64,000 nt of DNA from positions 32,906 through 96,905 of the forward strand of contig SFMG01000004.1 in assembly GCA_004554455.1 (NCBI GenBank). Direction: 5' to 3'. Each line of letters opens with the position of its first letter. The first letter of the stretch is position 1. Shown one piece after another: positions 1-8,324 of the stretch. The translations under genes and the position numbers were made by a program. The notes below the pieces were generated by a model. That model worked only from the letters and a program-made list of their open reading frames with translations, had not been told where the DNA came from and searched no databases. This DNA is from Bacteroidales bacterium. Lineage in GTDB: Bacteria > Bacteroidota > Bacteroidia > Bacteroidales > UBA932.

Positions 1-1
1 C

Positions 2-151
2 GGCGGAATCATTCCATTCCTCCAGAACCTGCTCGCCGACCACATCGGTTCCGTACAGAGCTACTGGCTTATCATCGCCTGCCTCGGCTACCTCGTATTC
101 TATGCCCTTGTGGGAAGCAAAAACGTTAACAAAGACATAAAAGTAGATTGA
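2..151 (+). CDS. Sugar MFS transporter, C-terminal fragment (FucP/GluP type)
   Basis: Only the last 49 codons are in the window. They encode a hydrophobic last membrane segment (YWLIIACLGYLVFYALVG) followed by a short polar cytoplasmic tail ending KDIKVD. The GGIIPFLQNLLADHIG stretch before it resembles the late transmembrane region of the fucose/glucose-galactose proton symporter family. The gene ends one base before the ROK kinase start, so the two are very likely co-transcribed: import of a free sugar followed by its phosphorylation. The family call rests on a short tail and on the neighbour. Confidence 0.6.
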   Translation, partial: GGIIPFLQNLLADHIGSVQSYWLIIACLGYLVFYALVGSKNVNKDIKVD

Positions 152-152
152 T

Positions 153-1112
153 ATGGCAACAGGAAATTACGTAGTCGGTATCGACGTAGGTGGACAGACC
201 ACCAAGATAGGAGTAGTTGACGCACGCGGTGACGTCCTTGCACAGAAAGTGATACGCTCCGACATATACGGCATTGACGCCGCAGCCTATATCGAAGCCC
301 TCGCAGCCGCCGTAAAGGCTACCATAGCCGAAGCAGGCAAGGAAGGCGACATACGCGGCATAGGCGTCGGAGCCCCTAACGGCAACTATTATCAGGGTGT
401 CATCGCATACGCCCCGAACCTCGCCTGGGCCGCCAGCGAGTCGGTTCCATTCGCAAAGATGCTCTCCGAGGCAATGGACGGCATTCCTGTCACCCTCACC
501 AATGACGCCAATGCGGCTGCGATGGGAGAGATGACCTACGGTGTTGCCAGGGGAATGAAGGACTTCATAATGATCACCCTGGGAACGGGCGTAGGCAGCG
601 GAATCGTCATCAACGGACAGGTGGTGTATGGCCACGACGGCTTTGCCGGTGAGCTGGGACACACCCTTGCGGTACGCAACAACGGCCGCAGCTGCAACTG
701 CGGAAGGCAGGGTTGCCTCGAGGCCTACTGCTCCGCGATAGGAATGGCCCGCACGGCCCGCGAATGGCTGGAGGCCACCAACGAGCCTTCACTGCTCCGC
801 AACATAGAGAAAATCACTTCCAAGGATATATACGATGCCGCAAAGGAAGGCGACGCCCTCGCCCTGCGCGTCTTCGAATATACCGGAAAAATGCTGGGAC
901 GCAGCTTCGCCGACTTCGTGGCATTCAGCGCCCCTGAGGCCATCGTGCTCTTCGGAGGTCTGGCCCGCGCAAAGGAATTCCTCTATGAGCCTATGATGAC
1001 ATCGATGAACGAGAACCTGCTCAAGATCTGGCAGGGCAAGGTTCAGATTGTCTTCTCTTCCCTGAAGGAGTCCGACGCTGCCATCCTGGGCGCATCCGCC
1101 CTCGCCTGGTAG
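153..1112 (+). CDS. ROK-family glucokinase
   Basis: A 319-residue ROK kinase of normal length, expected to phosphorylate glucose or a related hexose with ATP in the cytoplasm. The N-terminal phosphate-binding loop GIDVGGQTTKIGVVD, the central GTGVGSGIVINGQ and the GELGHT histidine motif are present, followed by the zinc site CNCGRQGCLEAYC (family pattern CxCGxxGCxE). There is no N-terminal helix-turn-helix, so it is an enzyme rather than a ROK repressor. The ATG sits 1 nt after the stop of the sugar transporter. A hairpin with a short T run follows at 1134-1166. Exact sugar specificity cannot be read from sequence; N-acetyl-hexosamines or mannose are alternatives. Confidence 0.9.
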   Translation: MATGNYVVGIDVGGQTTKIGVVDARGDVLAQKVIRSDIYGIDAAAYIEALAAAVKATIAEAGKEGDIRGIGVGAPNGNYYQGVIAYAPNLAWAASESVPFAKMLSEAMDGIPVTLTNDANAAAMGEMTYGVARGMKDFIMITLGTGVGSGIVINGQVVYGHDGFAGELGHTLAVRNNGRSCNCGRQGCLEAYCSAIGMARTAREWLEATNEPSLLRNIEKITSKDIYDAAKEGDALALRVFEYTGKMLGRSFADFVAFSAPEAIVLFGGLARAKEFLYEPMMTSMNENLLKIWQGKVQIVFSSLKESDAAILGASALAW

Positions 1113-1133
1113 TACAGACGTACATAAAGTAAA

Positions 1134-1166
1134 GAGGCCGCCCGGAAAATCCGGACGGTCTCTTTT
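1134..1166 (+). terminator. Rho-independent terminator after glucokinase
   Basis: GAGGCCGCCCGGA (1134-1146) pairs with TCCGGACGGTCTC (1150-1162) across a 3-nt loop, with two mismatches, followed by TTTT. It lies between convergent genes and may work in both directions. Confidence 0.75.
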
Positions 1167-1230
1167 GTATTATTAACAACTAAACTAACCTTGACTCTTA
1201 ATTTGCAAGCCGCGTGCCAAAAGCGCAAAA

Positions 1231-1635
1231 CTAACGGACCTTTTCTATTTTCAACTGCTGTATCCTGTAGCCGTCATCTCTGAGATTGACGAAAATCGTA
1301 ACATTGTAATTGACTGAGGCTATGGTCATTGCGCCCAGGGCATATTTCATGTTGGCCTTGGAGGCGGTGTGCCGTATGGAAAAAGCGCTCGGCCGGTTTC
1401 CGTCAAAGAAAAGCTTGAGTATCTGGCGGGCCTGATTCCTTCCCGAATCACTGCATACCCCGTTCACCGAAATCTCCATGTGATCGTCGAACCAGGCGGA
1501 AAGTTTCTCGGCATCGCCCTGCTCCATATACTTGGCTATCGGATAGAATACGTCCATACTGGCTCCGGGCTGCGAATAGGCGACAGTACCGGCTATGAAC
1601 ATAAGGCTGACAGCAAAGATTCTCAATCCTCTCAT
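1231..1635 (-). CDS. DUF4783 secreted protein
   Basis: A 134-residue protein with a signal peptide (RIFAVSLMFIAGTVAYS) and a compact domain that resembles the SnoaL/NTF2-like DUF4783 family restricted to Bacteroidetes. The FYPIAKYMEQGDAEKLSAWF region and the IFVNLRDDGYRIQQLKIEKV end fit that family. It has no recognisable catalytic residues and its role is unknown; it is probably periplasmic. It is divergent from rlmH, a neighbourhood I recall for this family in Bacteroidales, which supports the call. Confidence 0.75.
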   Translation of the reverse strand: MRGLRIFAVSLMFIAGTVAYSQPGASMDVFYPIAKYMEQGDAEKLSAWFDDHMEISVNGVCSDSGRNQARQILKLFFDGNRPSAFSIRHTASKANMKYALGAMTIASVNYNVTIFVNLRDDGYRIQQLKIEKVR

Positions 1636-1682
1636 ATACTTTCCGTGGCTAATCTGAAGAATAGTAAAGCGCTGACTTTATT

Positions 1683-1711
1683 GCAAATTCCGAGCCAGTG
1701 GAGTATATTTG
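1683..1711 (+). promoter_or_regulatory. Promoter of rlmH (TTG, N20, TATATTTG)
   Basis: TATATTTG at 1704-1711 matches the Bacteroidetes -7 element, with TTG ending at 1683 about 20 nt upstream. The rlmH ATG is only 6 nt downstream of the -7 box, so the mRNA should have almost no leader. Confidence 0.6.
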
Positions 1712-1716
1712 TCCAC

Positions 1717-2187
1717 ATGAAGACAACTCTGCTCACAGTAGGAAAAACCGACAAAGCCTGGGTGCGCGAAGGGATGGACATCTACAGCTCCCGCCTGAAG
1801 CACTATACCAGACTTGAGATTTGTGAAATCCCCGAATTGAAAAACGTCTCGGCCCTAAGCAGGGAAGAGATAAAGAGCAGGGAAGGGGCTCTGATACTCA
1901 AGAACATACGCAATGAAGACAGGGTGGTGCTGCTGGACGAAAAAGGGGAGGAACTGAGTTCGGTCGAGTTTGCCAGGCGCCTGGAAAAATACTCGGCAGG
2001 GCGTCTCGACCTGGTTTTCGTAGTGGGCGGAGCCTACGGCTTCAGCAAGGAGGTCTATGAGCGGGCCGACGCCCTCATCTCGCTTTCGAAAATGACCTTC
2101 TCCCACCAGATGGTGAGAGCCATTTTCCTGGAGCAGCTCTACCGGGCCTTCACCATAATCAAGGGGGAGCCCTACCATCACGAGTGA
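1717..2187 (+). CDS. rlmH: 23S rRNA pseudouridine-1915 N3-methyltransferase
   Basis: A 156-residue SPOUT methyltransferase that methylates pseudouridine 1915 of 23S rRNA on assembled ribosomes using SAM. The SAM-binding trefoil-knot region is clear: VLLDEKGEELSS, then FVVGGAYGF, then ISLSKMTFSHQMVRAIFLEQ, and the family C-terminus GEPYHH. The reading frame is open well upstream, but the start at 1717 gives the canonical length and lies just after a good -7 box, so longer starts are rejected. The histidine kinase gene begins 7 nt after the stop and is probably co-transcribed. Confidence 0.95.
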   Translation: MKTTLLTVGKTDKAWVREGMDIYSSRLKHYTRLEICEIPELKNVSALSREEIKSREGALILKNIRNEDRVVLLDEKGEELSSVEFARRLEKYSAGRLDLVFVVGGAYGFSKEVYERADALISLSKMTFSHQMVRAIFLEQLYRAFTIIKGEPYHHE

Positions 2188-2194
2188 CTGAACG

Positions 2195-5100
2195 ATGAGC
2201 AATAACAGAAAACACAGCTTTTACGGACGCGCGCTGCTGATGGTCCTGCTGGGGGTCCTGCTCCTGGGGGCCTCACTGACCGTGGGCAGGATCAGCGCCA
2301 GACCGGAAAAGGTAGCGGCACGTATAGCCGGACGCATAGACAAAAGGATCAAGGTTCTTGACGGCTTTATGGAGCAGATGGCCTCCTCCACCCAGGAATG
2401 GACCCACCTAGAGAAGTTCCCCGACGATATGGTGGTTTACCGCTATGTTTGCGACACCCTCCAGTGCTGGAATAACCGCTTCCCCATAATCAACGATGAC
2501 ATAAGGGCAAGGATGAGGGTACAGAGGATAATCCGTCCGGAGTTTGAGATTACCTCTCCTCTGAACGGAGTCGGAGAACAGCTCAGATTCCTGAACCTAG
2601 GTTCGAAGTGGTACCTGATCAAATGGTCCGGAAGGGACAATCTGGTCGAGACGATAGGAGCCGTCGAGGTCTGCAGCTCGCCTTCCGAGGGCGTTTGCGA
2701 GAATATGAACCGCAAGCTGGGGCTGAAGGACAACTACGAAATCTTTCCCATAGGCCTGGACAGCGGGGAAACGGTGTTCCACGACGGGATTCCACTCTTC
2801 TGCATACACACCAATGCCAGCGAGCTGCTCAACAGTTTTATGGAAGCGCTGCTGCGCTGGCTGGCCCTGCTGCTTTTCGTGACGGCGGCCATATACCTGC
2901 TGGCATGCACCCGCCGCTGGCCGCAGTTCTTCCTGGCACTTGCAACCATTGGCTGCTGCTATGTCCTCTCACATGTCTGGGGCAACAGCCTGCAGAACAA
3001 GAGCCTTTTCTTCTCGCCGGCGCTCTATGCGGGCCAGGGTCTGTGGTCCTCGTTCGGGATGCTCATAATCCTGAATATATGCATATCCCTCAACTGCTTC
3101 TGCATATTCCTGATGCGGCGCCGCTTTCTTATGTTGGCAAAAAGGAACGGGCGCGGAGCCGAACTGAGCTATTCCCTGTTCATCATAGCCGAAATCGTCC
3201 TCCTGATATGCTACACCGTATTCTCCATACGTGACCTTCTGCTGAACTCCGGAATCAGTCTGGAGCTCCAGTGGAGCCGGGGAGGGCTGGGATATTCACT
3301 AATGGCGCTGCTTTCCTATTCCCTGATTATGGCGGGAATCGTGATGCTGCTCTATATGCTCTCCCCGAGGATACGCAACATCTCCGGCATCAAGTTCAAG
3401 GCCCTGTCCCTCAGCTCACTGGCTCTCGTTTCGCTGCTCTTCACGGCAGTGATATTCTCGATTTCCCTCAAAATGAGACTGGACAAGGAGAGCAGCAAGG
3501 CGGAAGTATGGGCCAATCGGCTCGCCGTGGACCGCAATCTCAGCCTCGAACTGCAGATCCGGTCGACGGAGGACCGCATAGCCTCGGACAGCTTCATTCC
3601 CGTTTTCGCGGACCTCGAAGACGCCGTCACGCTGATTTCCGCCGAAGTCAGGGAGGAATATTTCAGCAACCTCAATGACTACTATGTGGAAGTGTCGGTG
3701 TGCAGCAACGACGACCGCGAATGCAACGCTATGTTCAATAGCAAACTCGCAGGCGGCACTCCCCTCGCCCCGGGTTCCCGTTTCTTCTGCAACTTCGACA
3801 GCAACGGCCGTTCCAGCTATGCCGGCACCTTCCTGTATATATCCAGAGCCGGGAAAATAGTGCGTATGCTGGTCGAAATCAGTTCGAAGGCCAGCAAGGA
3901 CGAAGGCGGCTACTACAGCATATTCAATTCGGGCGGCAAACCGGGAGAAGTGACGCTGCCGGAAATATATTCCTACGCCAAATTCATAGACGGCAAGCTG
4001 GCCAGCTATAAGGGCAACTACGCCTATCCTACGATTTACGCCGAGCCGTTCACACTTATGGACGCAAGCGGCCACGAGAGTTTCAGGAACAACGGCTACC
4101 TCCACTTCATCAACCGCGTATCCGAAAACGAGGTGGTGGTGATCAGCCGCCGTTCAAGGGGCGTGCTGTCTATACTTACGTCCATACTCTCGCTCTATGC
4201 CGCCGTGCTGCTTATGCTGCTGCCGCTGCTCGTGATGAGAAGGAAACGCAACAATCTGTTCAGACGGACTTTCAAGAACAGGATAGGCATAATGCTGACC
4301 GTAACCGTGTCCCTGGCCCTGATAGTGCTGGCGGGAGTGAGCGTCAAATTCATATTCGACCGCAACAGCATCGACTCCGCCAATATGATGTCGGAGAAGA
4401 TAAGCGCCATACAGAACATCATCGAATCCCGGAGCCAGGGTCTGGAAAGGCTCGGGGATGTGGAGAAGAGCGAATGGCTGAACCTGCTGCAGGACGTGGC
4501 TGCGACGACCCGCTCGGACATATCCCTCTTCAACCCCAAGGGCCTGGTTCACGTTTCCACCGCAGGCGAGATGTTCTCCAACTCGCTGCTCAGCTGCAGG
4601 ATGGACGGAGAGGCCTACCACAGCATAATCCAGAACCACCAGAGGATATGCATACAGCCGGAGACCATAGACGGGAAACAGTTCTACTCGCTCTACGCTC
4701 CGATCTTCAACAAGCGCGGCGAGACCATGGCCATAGTGAGCAGCCCTTACAACCGCCGCTCCGAGTTTATGAGGGAGGCTCTGCCGCACGCCATACTACT
4801 GATCATACTGCTGCTGGCCATAGTAATCATAAGCAGCGCCATAACCTCACATATCCTCGACAGGATCTTCGACCCGCTCATCAAGCTCAGCCAGCGTATG
4901 GAACTCGCCGGCACCAAAGGTCTGGACTACATAGAATACAAGCACAACGATGAGATTTCCGGCCTTGTGGACGCCTACAACCGTATGGTGCACGACCTGG
5001 CGGAAAGCAACCGCATACTCGCCCAGAACGAAAGGGACAAGGCCTGGAGCGAAATGGCGCGGCAGGTGGCCCACGAGATCAAGAACCCGCTCACGCCTAT

Positions 5101-5749
5101 ATGCCTCGAGATACAGAAACTCATTTACCTCAAGCAGATGAACGATCCGTCGTGGAGCAGCAAATTCGACAACTCCGCCCGCATCATTCTCGAGCACATT
5201 TCCATACTCACCGACACAGCCAACGAGTTCTCCACCTTCGCGAAACTCTACAGCGAGGAGCCTGTCCGTCTGGACCTCGACCGAACCCTCCAAGACCAGA
5301 TCGAACTGTTCAGCAACAGGCAAGACATAGAACTGACCTACCTCGGGCTGAGGGACGCCTGGATACTCGGGCCGAAGCCTCAGCTGGTGCGTGTCTTCGT
5401 CAACCTGCTCACCAATGCCACGCAGGCCATCGAGGCAATGCAGAACAACGCCGAAAAAGAGGGCCGGGAGAGGCCTCTGGGCAAGATTCGCGTAGAACTG
5501 CGCAACGACATACGCGGCGGCTGTTTCGAGATTGCCTTCGATGACAACGGACCGGGCGTATCCGAGGAGAACAAGGCCAGGCTCTTCACCCCGAACTTCA
5601 CCACCAAGAGCGGCGGAACGGGACTGGGGCTCGCTATATGCCGCAACATAGTGGAGAAATGCAACGGCAGCATAAGCTACAAGAAATCATTTACCCTGGA
5701 GGGTGCCTGCTTCACGGTACGCCTCCCTAAAACGGACGACAATGCTTAA
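2195..5749 (+). CDS. NtrY-like membrane sensor histidine kinase
   Basis: An unusually long (1184 aa) histidine kinase. It has an N-terminal membrane helix, an extracytoplasmic region to about residue 215, a block of about six helices (roughly 217-430), a second periplasmic region, two more helices near 650-720, another sensory loop and a last helix near 870-890. A HAMP-like linker precedes the H box ARQVAHEIKNPLTP, with the phosphoacceptor His960. The N box (NLLTNATQAIEA) and G boxes (DDNGPGVSEE, GGTGLGLAI) are intact. The H box is of NtrY type. Its likely partner is the sigma54-type response regulator at 6408-7559, on the other strand beyond one phosphatase gene. The signal is unknown; the multi-helix N-terminus suggests a membrane-associated cue. 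Confidence 0.88.
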   Translation: MSNNRKHSFYGRALLMVLLGVLLLGASLTVGRISARPEKVAARIAGRIDKRIKVLDGFMEQMASSTQEWTHLEKFPDDMVVYRYVCDTLQCWNNRFPIINDDIRARMRVQRIIRPEFEITSPLNGVGEQLRFLNLGSKWYLIKWSGRDNLVETIGAVEVCSSPSEGVCENMNRKLGLKDNYEIFPIGLDSGETVFHDGIPLFCIHTNASELLNSFMEALLRWLALLLFVTAAIYLLACTRRWPQFFLALATIGCCYVLSHVWGNSLQNKSLFFSPALYAGQGLWSSFGMLIILNICISLNCFCIFLMRRRFLMLAKRNGRGAELSYSLFIIAEIVLLICYTVFSIRDLLLNSGISLELQWSRGGLGYSLMALLSYSLIMAGIVMLLYMLSPRIRNISGIKFKALSLSSLALVSLLFTAVIFSISLKMRLDKESSKAEVWANRLAVDRNLSLELQIRSTEDRIASDSFIPVFADLEDAVTLISAEVREEYFSNLNDYYVEVSVCSNDDRECNAMFNSKLAGGTPLAPGSRFFCNFDSNGRSSYAGTFLYISRAGKIVRMLVEISSKASKDEGGYYSIFNSGGKPGEVTLPEIYSYAKFIDGKLASYKGNYAYPTIYAEPFTLMDASGHESFRNNGYLHFINRVSENEVVVISRRSRGVLSILTSILSLYAAVLLMLLPLLVMRRKRNNLFRRTFKNRIGIMLTVTVSLALIVLAGVSVKFIFDRNSIDSANMMSEKISAIQNIIESRSQGLERLGDVEKSEWLNLLQDVAATTRSDISLFNPKGLVHVSTAGEMFSNSLLSCRMDGEAYHSIIQNHQRICIQPETIDGKQFYSLYAPIFNKRGETMAIVSSPYNRRSEFMREALPHAILLIILLLAIVIISSAITSHILDRIFDPLIKLSQRMELAGTKGLDYIEYKHNDEISGLVDAYNRMVHDLAESNRILAQNERDKAWSEMARQVAHEIKNPLTPICLEIQKLIYLKQMNDPSWSSKFDNSARIILEHISILTDTANEFSTFAKLYSEEPVRLDLDRTLQDQIELFSNRQDIELTYLGLRDAWILGPKPQLVRVFVNLLTNATQAIEAMQNNAEKEGRERPLGKIRVELRNDIRGGCFEIAFDDNGPGVSEENKARLFTPNFTTKSGGTGLGLAICRNIVEKCNGSISYKKSFTLEGACFTVRLPKTDDNA

Positions 5750-6401
5750 AGGACTTATCTTTGACGTGGATGGAACCCTCGTGGACAACTCCGCCCTCCA
5801 TATAGAGGCATTCAGACTCTTCCTCAGCCGCTACGACGCCAGGGGAGAATTCGACGAGAAATGGTTTGCCCGCCGCAACGAAGACATACTCAAGGGGCTC
5901 ATCCCGGAAGCCGTGGAGAAATATGGCTGGGAAAAGCTCTCGGACGAGAAAGAGAAACTCTACAGGGAACAGTTCCGCGAGCGCATAAAGCCCGTGGCCG
6001 GCATACGCGAGCTCGTGCTTGCCGCCCGTTCGGCCGGTCTCCGCTGCGGCGTCGGCTCCTCGGCACCCCGCCAGAACGTGGAGTTCCATCTGGATATATG
6101 CGGAATCCGGGAATATATGGACTGCTGCCTGTGCATGGAGGACGTCAAGGTCGGCAAGCCGGATCCGGACATATATCTCCGTTGCTGCACAGCGCTTGGC
6201 CTCTCCCCTGCCGAGTGCATAGTCTTCGAGGATGCCAGTGCCGGAATCCAGGCGGGAAAGGCCGCCGGATGCAAGGTCGTTGCCATATCCAGCTTCAACA
6301 GCCCGGAAATGCTGAAAAAGACGACCGAGGCGGACCTGGTCGTCAGAGATTTCACTGAATGTTCTCTCGAAGTGCTGGAAGCCCTGGTCGGAAAGGACTG
6401 A
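5742..6401 (+). CDS. HAD-IA family hydrolase (beta-phosphoglucomutase-like)
   Basis: A 219-residue HAD hydrolase with all four motifs: nucleophile loop FDVDGTLVDN, motif II CGVGSSAPRQN, motif III lysine in KVGKPDPDIY and motif IV FEDASAGIQAGKAAG. An alpha-helical cap lies between motifs I and II. The family covers phosphoglycolate phosphatases, sugar phosphatases and beta-phosphoglucomutases; the cap does not decide among them. The ATG at 5742 overlaps the histidine kinase end by 8 nt, which indicates translational coupling; the frame is open further upstream only inside the kinase gene. Confidence 0.88.
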   Translation: MLKGLIFDVDGTLVDNSALHIEAFRLFLSRYDARGEFDEKWFARRNEDILKGLIPEAVEKYGWEKLSDEKEKLYREQFRERIKPVAGIRELVLAARSAGLRCGVGSSAPRQNVEFHLDICGIREYMDCCLCMEDVKVGKPDPDIYLRCCTALGLSPAECIVFEDASAGIQAGKAAGCKVVAISSFNSPEMLKKTTEADLVVRDFTECSLEVLEALVGKD

Positions 6402-6407
6402 ACAGGC

Positions 6408-7559
6408 CTACAGTACGTAAGCCCTCACGTCGTCCGCAGTGATACGGCTGCCGGAAAGAATGAGCAGACGCTCCACCACATTGCGCAGCTCCCTGATGTT
6501 GCCCGTCCAGCTCTTGTCCACAAGCAACTGCATCGCATCGGGATCCACCTCCCTGCGCGGCATTCCGGTCTCGGAGCATATACGCTCTATGAAATAGGAC
6601 ACCAGCAGAGGGATGTCGCTCTTGCGTTCGTCCAGAGAAGGGACCTTGATGACTATCACGCTTAGACGGTGGTAGAGGTCCTCGCGGAAGCGCTTCTCCT
6701 CTATCTCCTTACGCAGGTCCTTGTTGGTGGCCGCAATCACCCTCACGTCCACATCTATGTCCTTGTCGCTGCCGACGCGCGAGAGTTTCTTCTCCTGAAG
6801 CACGCGCAGCACCTTGGCCTGGGCCGCAAGGGACATATCGCCTATCTCATCGAGGAAAAGGGTTCCGCCGTCGGCCTGCTCGAACTTGCCCTTGTGCTGC
6901 TTGACCGCCGAGGTGAAAGAGCCCTTCTCGTGACCGAAAAGCTCGCTCTCGATAAGCTCCGAAGGAATGGCGGCGCAGTTCACTTCGATATATGGGGCGC
7001 CTGAACGCTGGCTGCGCAGGTGGAGGTTCCTGGCGACGAGTTCCTTGCCCGTGCCGTTCGCGCCCAGAATGAGCACCCTGGCATCGGTGGGAGCCACCCT
7101 GTCGATGATATCACGGACGTGTTGAATTGCATCGGATTCGCCTATCATCTCCTGCCCGTACACCTTTTTCTTGAGTACCTTGGTCTCCTTTATGAGACTG
7201 CCCCTCTCGGTAGCGTTGCGAAGGGTAATCTGTATGCGGTTCATATCCTGAAGAGGTTTCTGGATGAAATCGAAGGCGCCCTTCTTTATGCACTCCACGG
7301 CTGTGTCTATGTCTCCGTGTCCGGAAATCATGATCACGGCCGAATCCACGCCCTGCTCACGAAGCCCGTCCAGCACCTCCAGGCCGTTCATATTAGGCAT
7401 CTTAATGTCGCAGAAGATGGCGTCATAGTGCTCCTTGACAGCCATTGCCAGTCCCTGCTGTCCGTCCTCTGCGGTCTCCACATCGTATCCGAACACGCTT
7501 ACGAGGTCGCTTAGGGAATTTCTGATGAACCTCTCGTCATCGATGATCAGTATCTTCAT
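6408..7559 (-). CDS. Sigma54-type response regulator lacking DNA-binding domain (NtrC-like)
   Basis: A 383-residue response regulator. The receiver domain (1-120) has the acidic pair DD at 7-8, the phosphoacceptor Asp51 (FCDIKMPNMNG) and a conserved lysine (QKPLQD). The AAA+ domain has Walker A GANGTGKE, a loop reading GSFTSA where bacterial enhancer-binding proteins usually have GAFTGA, Walker B GGTLFLDEIGDM and an arginine-finger region. It stops right after the AAA+ lid (LRNVVERLLILSGS) at DDVRAYVL, so the usual C-terminal Fis-type helix-turn-helix is absent. ATG at 7559 is chosen over an in-frame TTG at 7565. It is convergent with the kinase-HAD unit and is the probable partner of that NtrY-like kinase. 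Confidence 0.88.
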   Translation of the reverse strand: MKILIIDDERFIRNSLSDLVSVFGYDVETAEDGQQGLAMAVKEHYDAIFCDIKMPNMNGLEVLDGLREQGVDSAVIMISGHGDIDTAVECIKKGAFDFIQKPLQDMNRIQITLRNATERGSLIKETKVLKKKVYGQEMIGESDAIQHVRDIIDRVAPTDARVLILGANGTGKELVARNLHLRSQRSGAPYIEVNCAAIPSELIESELFGHEKGSFTSAVKQHKGKFEQADGGTLFLDEIGDMSLAAQAKVLRVLQEKKLSRVGSDKDIDVDVRVIAATNKDLRKEIEEKRFREDLYHRLSVIVIKVPSLDERKSDIPLLVSYFIERICSETGMPRREVDPDAMQLLVDKSWTGNIRELRNVVERLLILSGSRITADDVRAYVL

Positions 7560-7601
7560 ACGCAAGTCTCTTTATACCCCGCAAATATCAGCATTTTTTT
7601 C

Positions 7602-7609
7602 TATTTTTG
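7602..7609 (+). promoter_or_regulatory. -7 box of cmk-ispH
   Basis: TATTTTTG matches TAnnTTTG and lies 19 nt before the cmk ATG in the divergent gap with the response regulator. No good -33 element is seen. Confidence 0.55.
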
Positions 7610-7628
7610 CTTTTCCCAAAGAAGTACT

Positions 7629-8324
7629 ATGAACGTTCCTGACATAATTATCGCCATAGACGGCTACTCGTCCACCGGCAAAAGTTCCTTTGCAAAGCTC
7701 CTCGCTTCCCGCCTGGGCTTCCTGTACCTGGATTCCGGGGCTCTCTACAGGGGCGTCACCCTCTTTGCCGTGGAAAGCGGACTTATCGACGCGGACGGAC
7801 GCATCGCGCTCCCGGCGCTCAAGGACGCCCTCTCCTCCCTGGACCTGCACTTCGTCAGCGAAGCGGACGGCAGCAAGCTGTATATGGGCGGACGCTGCAT
7901 AGAGAAGGAAATACGCAGTCTGGCCATATCCGACAAGGTCAGCCCCGTCTCCGCGCTTCCTTTCGTGAGGGAATATGTGGACGGCATATTGCGTGAAGCC
8001 GGACGCAGGCGCCGCATAGTTATGGACGGCCGCGACATAGGCACTACGGTCTTTCCCGACGCCGAGCTGAAGATATTCATGACGGCCGACCCTATGGTAA
8101 GGGCGGAACGCCGGGCCGCGGAACTGCGCGCAAAAGGCGACGAGGTCGAGATAGGCGAAGTGCTGCGCAACCTGCAGGAACGGGACCGCATAGACTCCAG
8201 CCGCGAGGTCTCCCCTCTTACGCAGGCGCCTGACGCCATAGTGCTCGACAATTCGAATATGACCTTCGAGGACCAGATGGACTGGATACTCGACATCCTG
8301 CAGAAACGTATATGCTCAAAGTAG
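7629..8324 (+). CDS. cmk: Cytidylate kinase
   Basis: A 231-residue (d)CMP kinase that converts CMP or dCMP to the diphosphate with ATP. The P-loop IDGYSSTGKSSFAKLL (GxxxxGKS), the acceptor motif YLDSGALYRG and the MDGRDIGTTVFPDAELKIF motif are characteristic, and the lid region has RAERRAAELRAKG. The length matches the family. Its 3' end overlaps ispH by 13 nt, so the two form one transcript starting at the -7 box at 7602. The pairing of cmk with ispH is recurrent in bacteria. Confidence 0.95.
   Translation: MNVPDIIIAIDGYSSTGKSSFAKLLASRLGFLYLDSGALYRGVTLFAVESGLIDADGRIALPALKDALSSLDLHFVSEADGSKLYMGGRCIEKEIRSLAISDKVSPVSALPFVREYVDGILREAGRRRRIVMDGRDIGTTVFPDAELKIFMTADPMVRAERRAAELRAKGDEVEIGEVLRNLQERDRIDSSREVSPLTQAPDAIVLDNSNMTFEDQMDWILDILQKRICSK

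Noticed and set aside
1640..1700. Clear promoter for the DUF4783 gene on the minus strand
   Set aside because: Only GGAATTTG is found, lacking the TA of TAnnTTTG.
7560..7565. TTG start two codons upstream for the response regulator
   Set aside because: The ATG at 7559 begins the usual receiver sequence MKILIIDDE; TTG starts are uncommon here.
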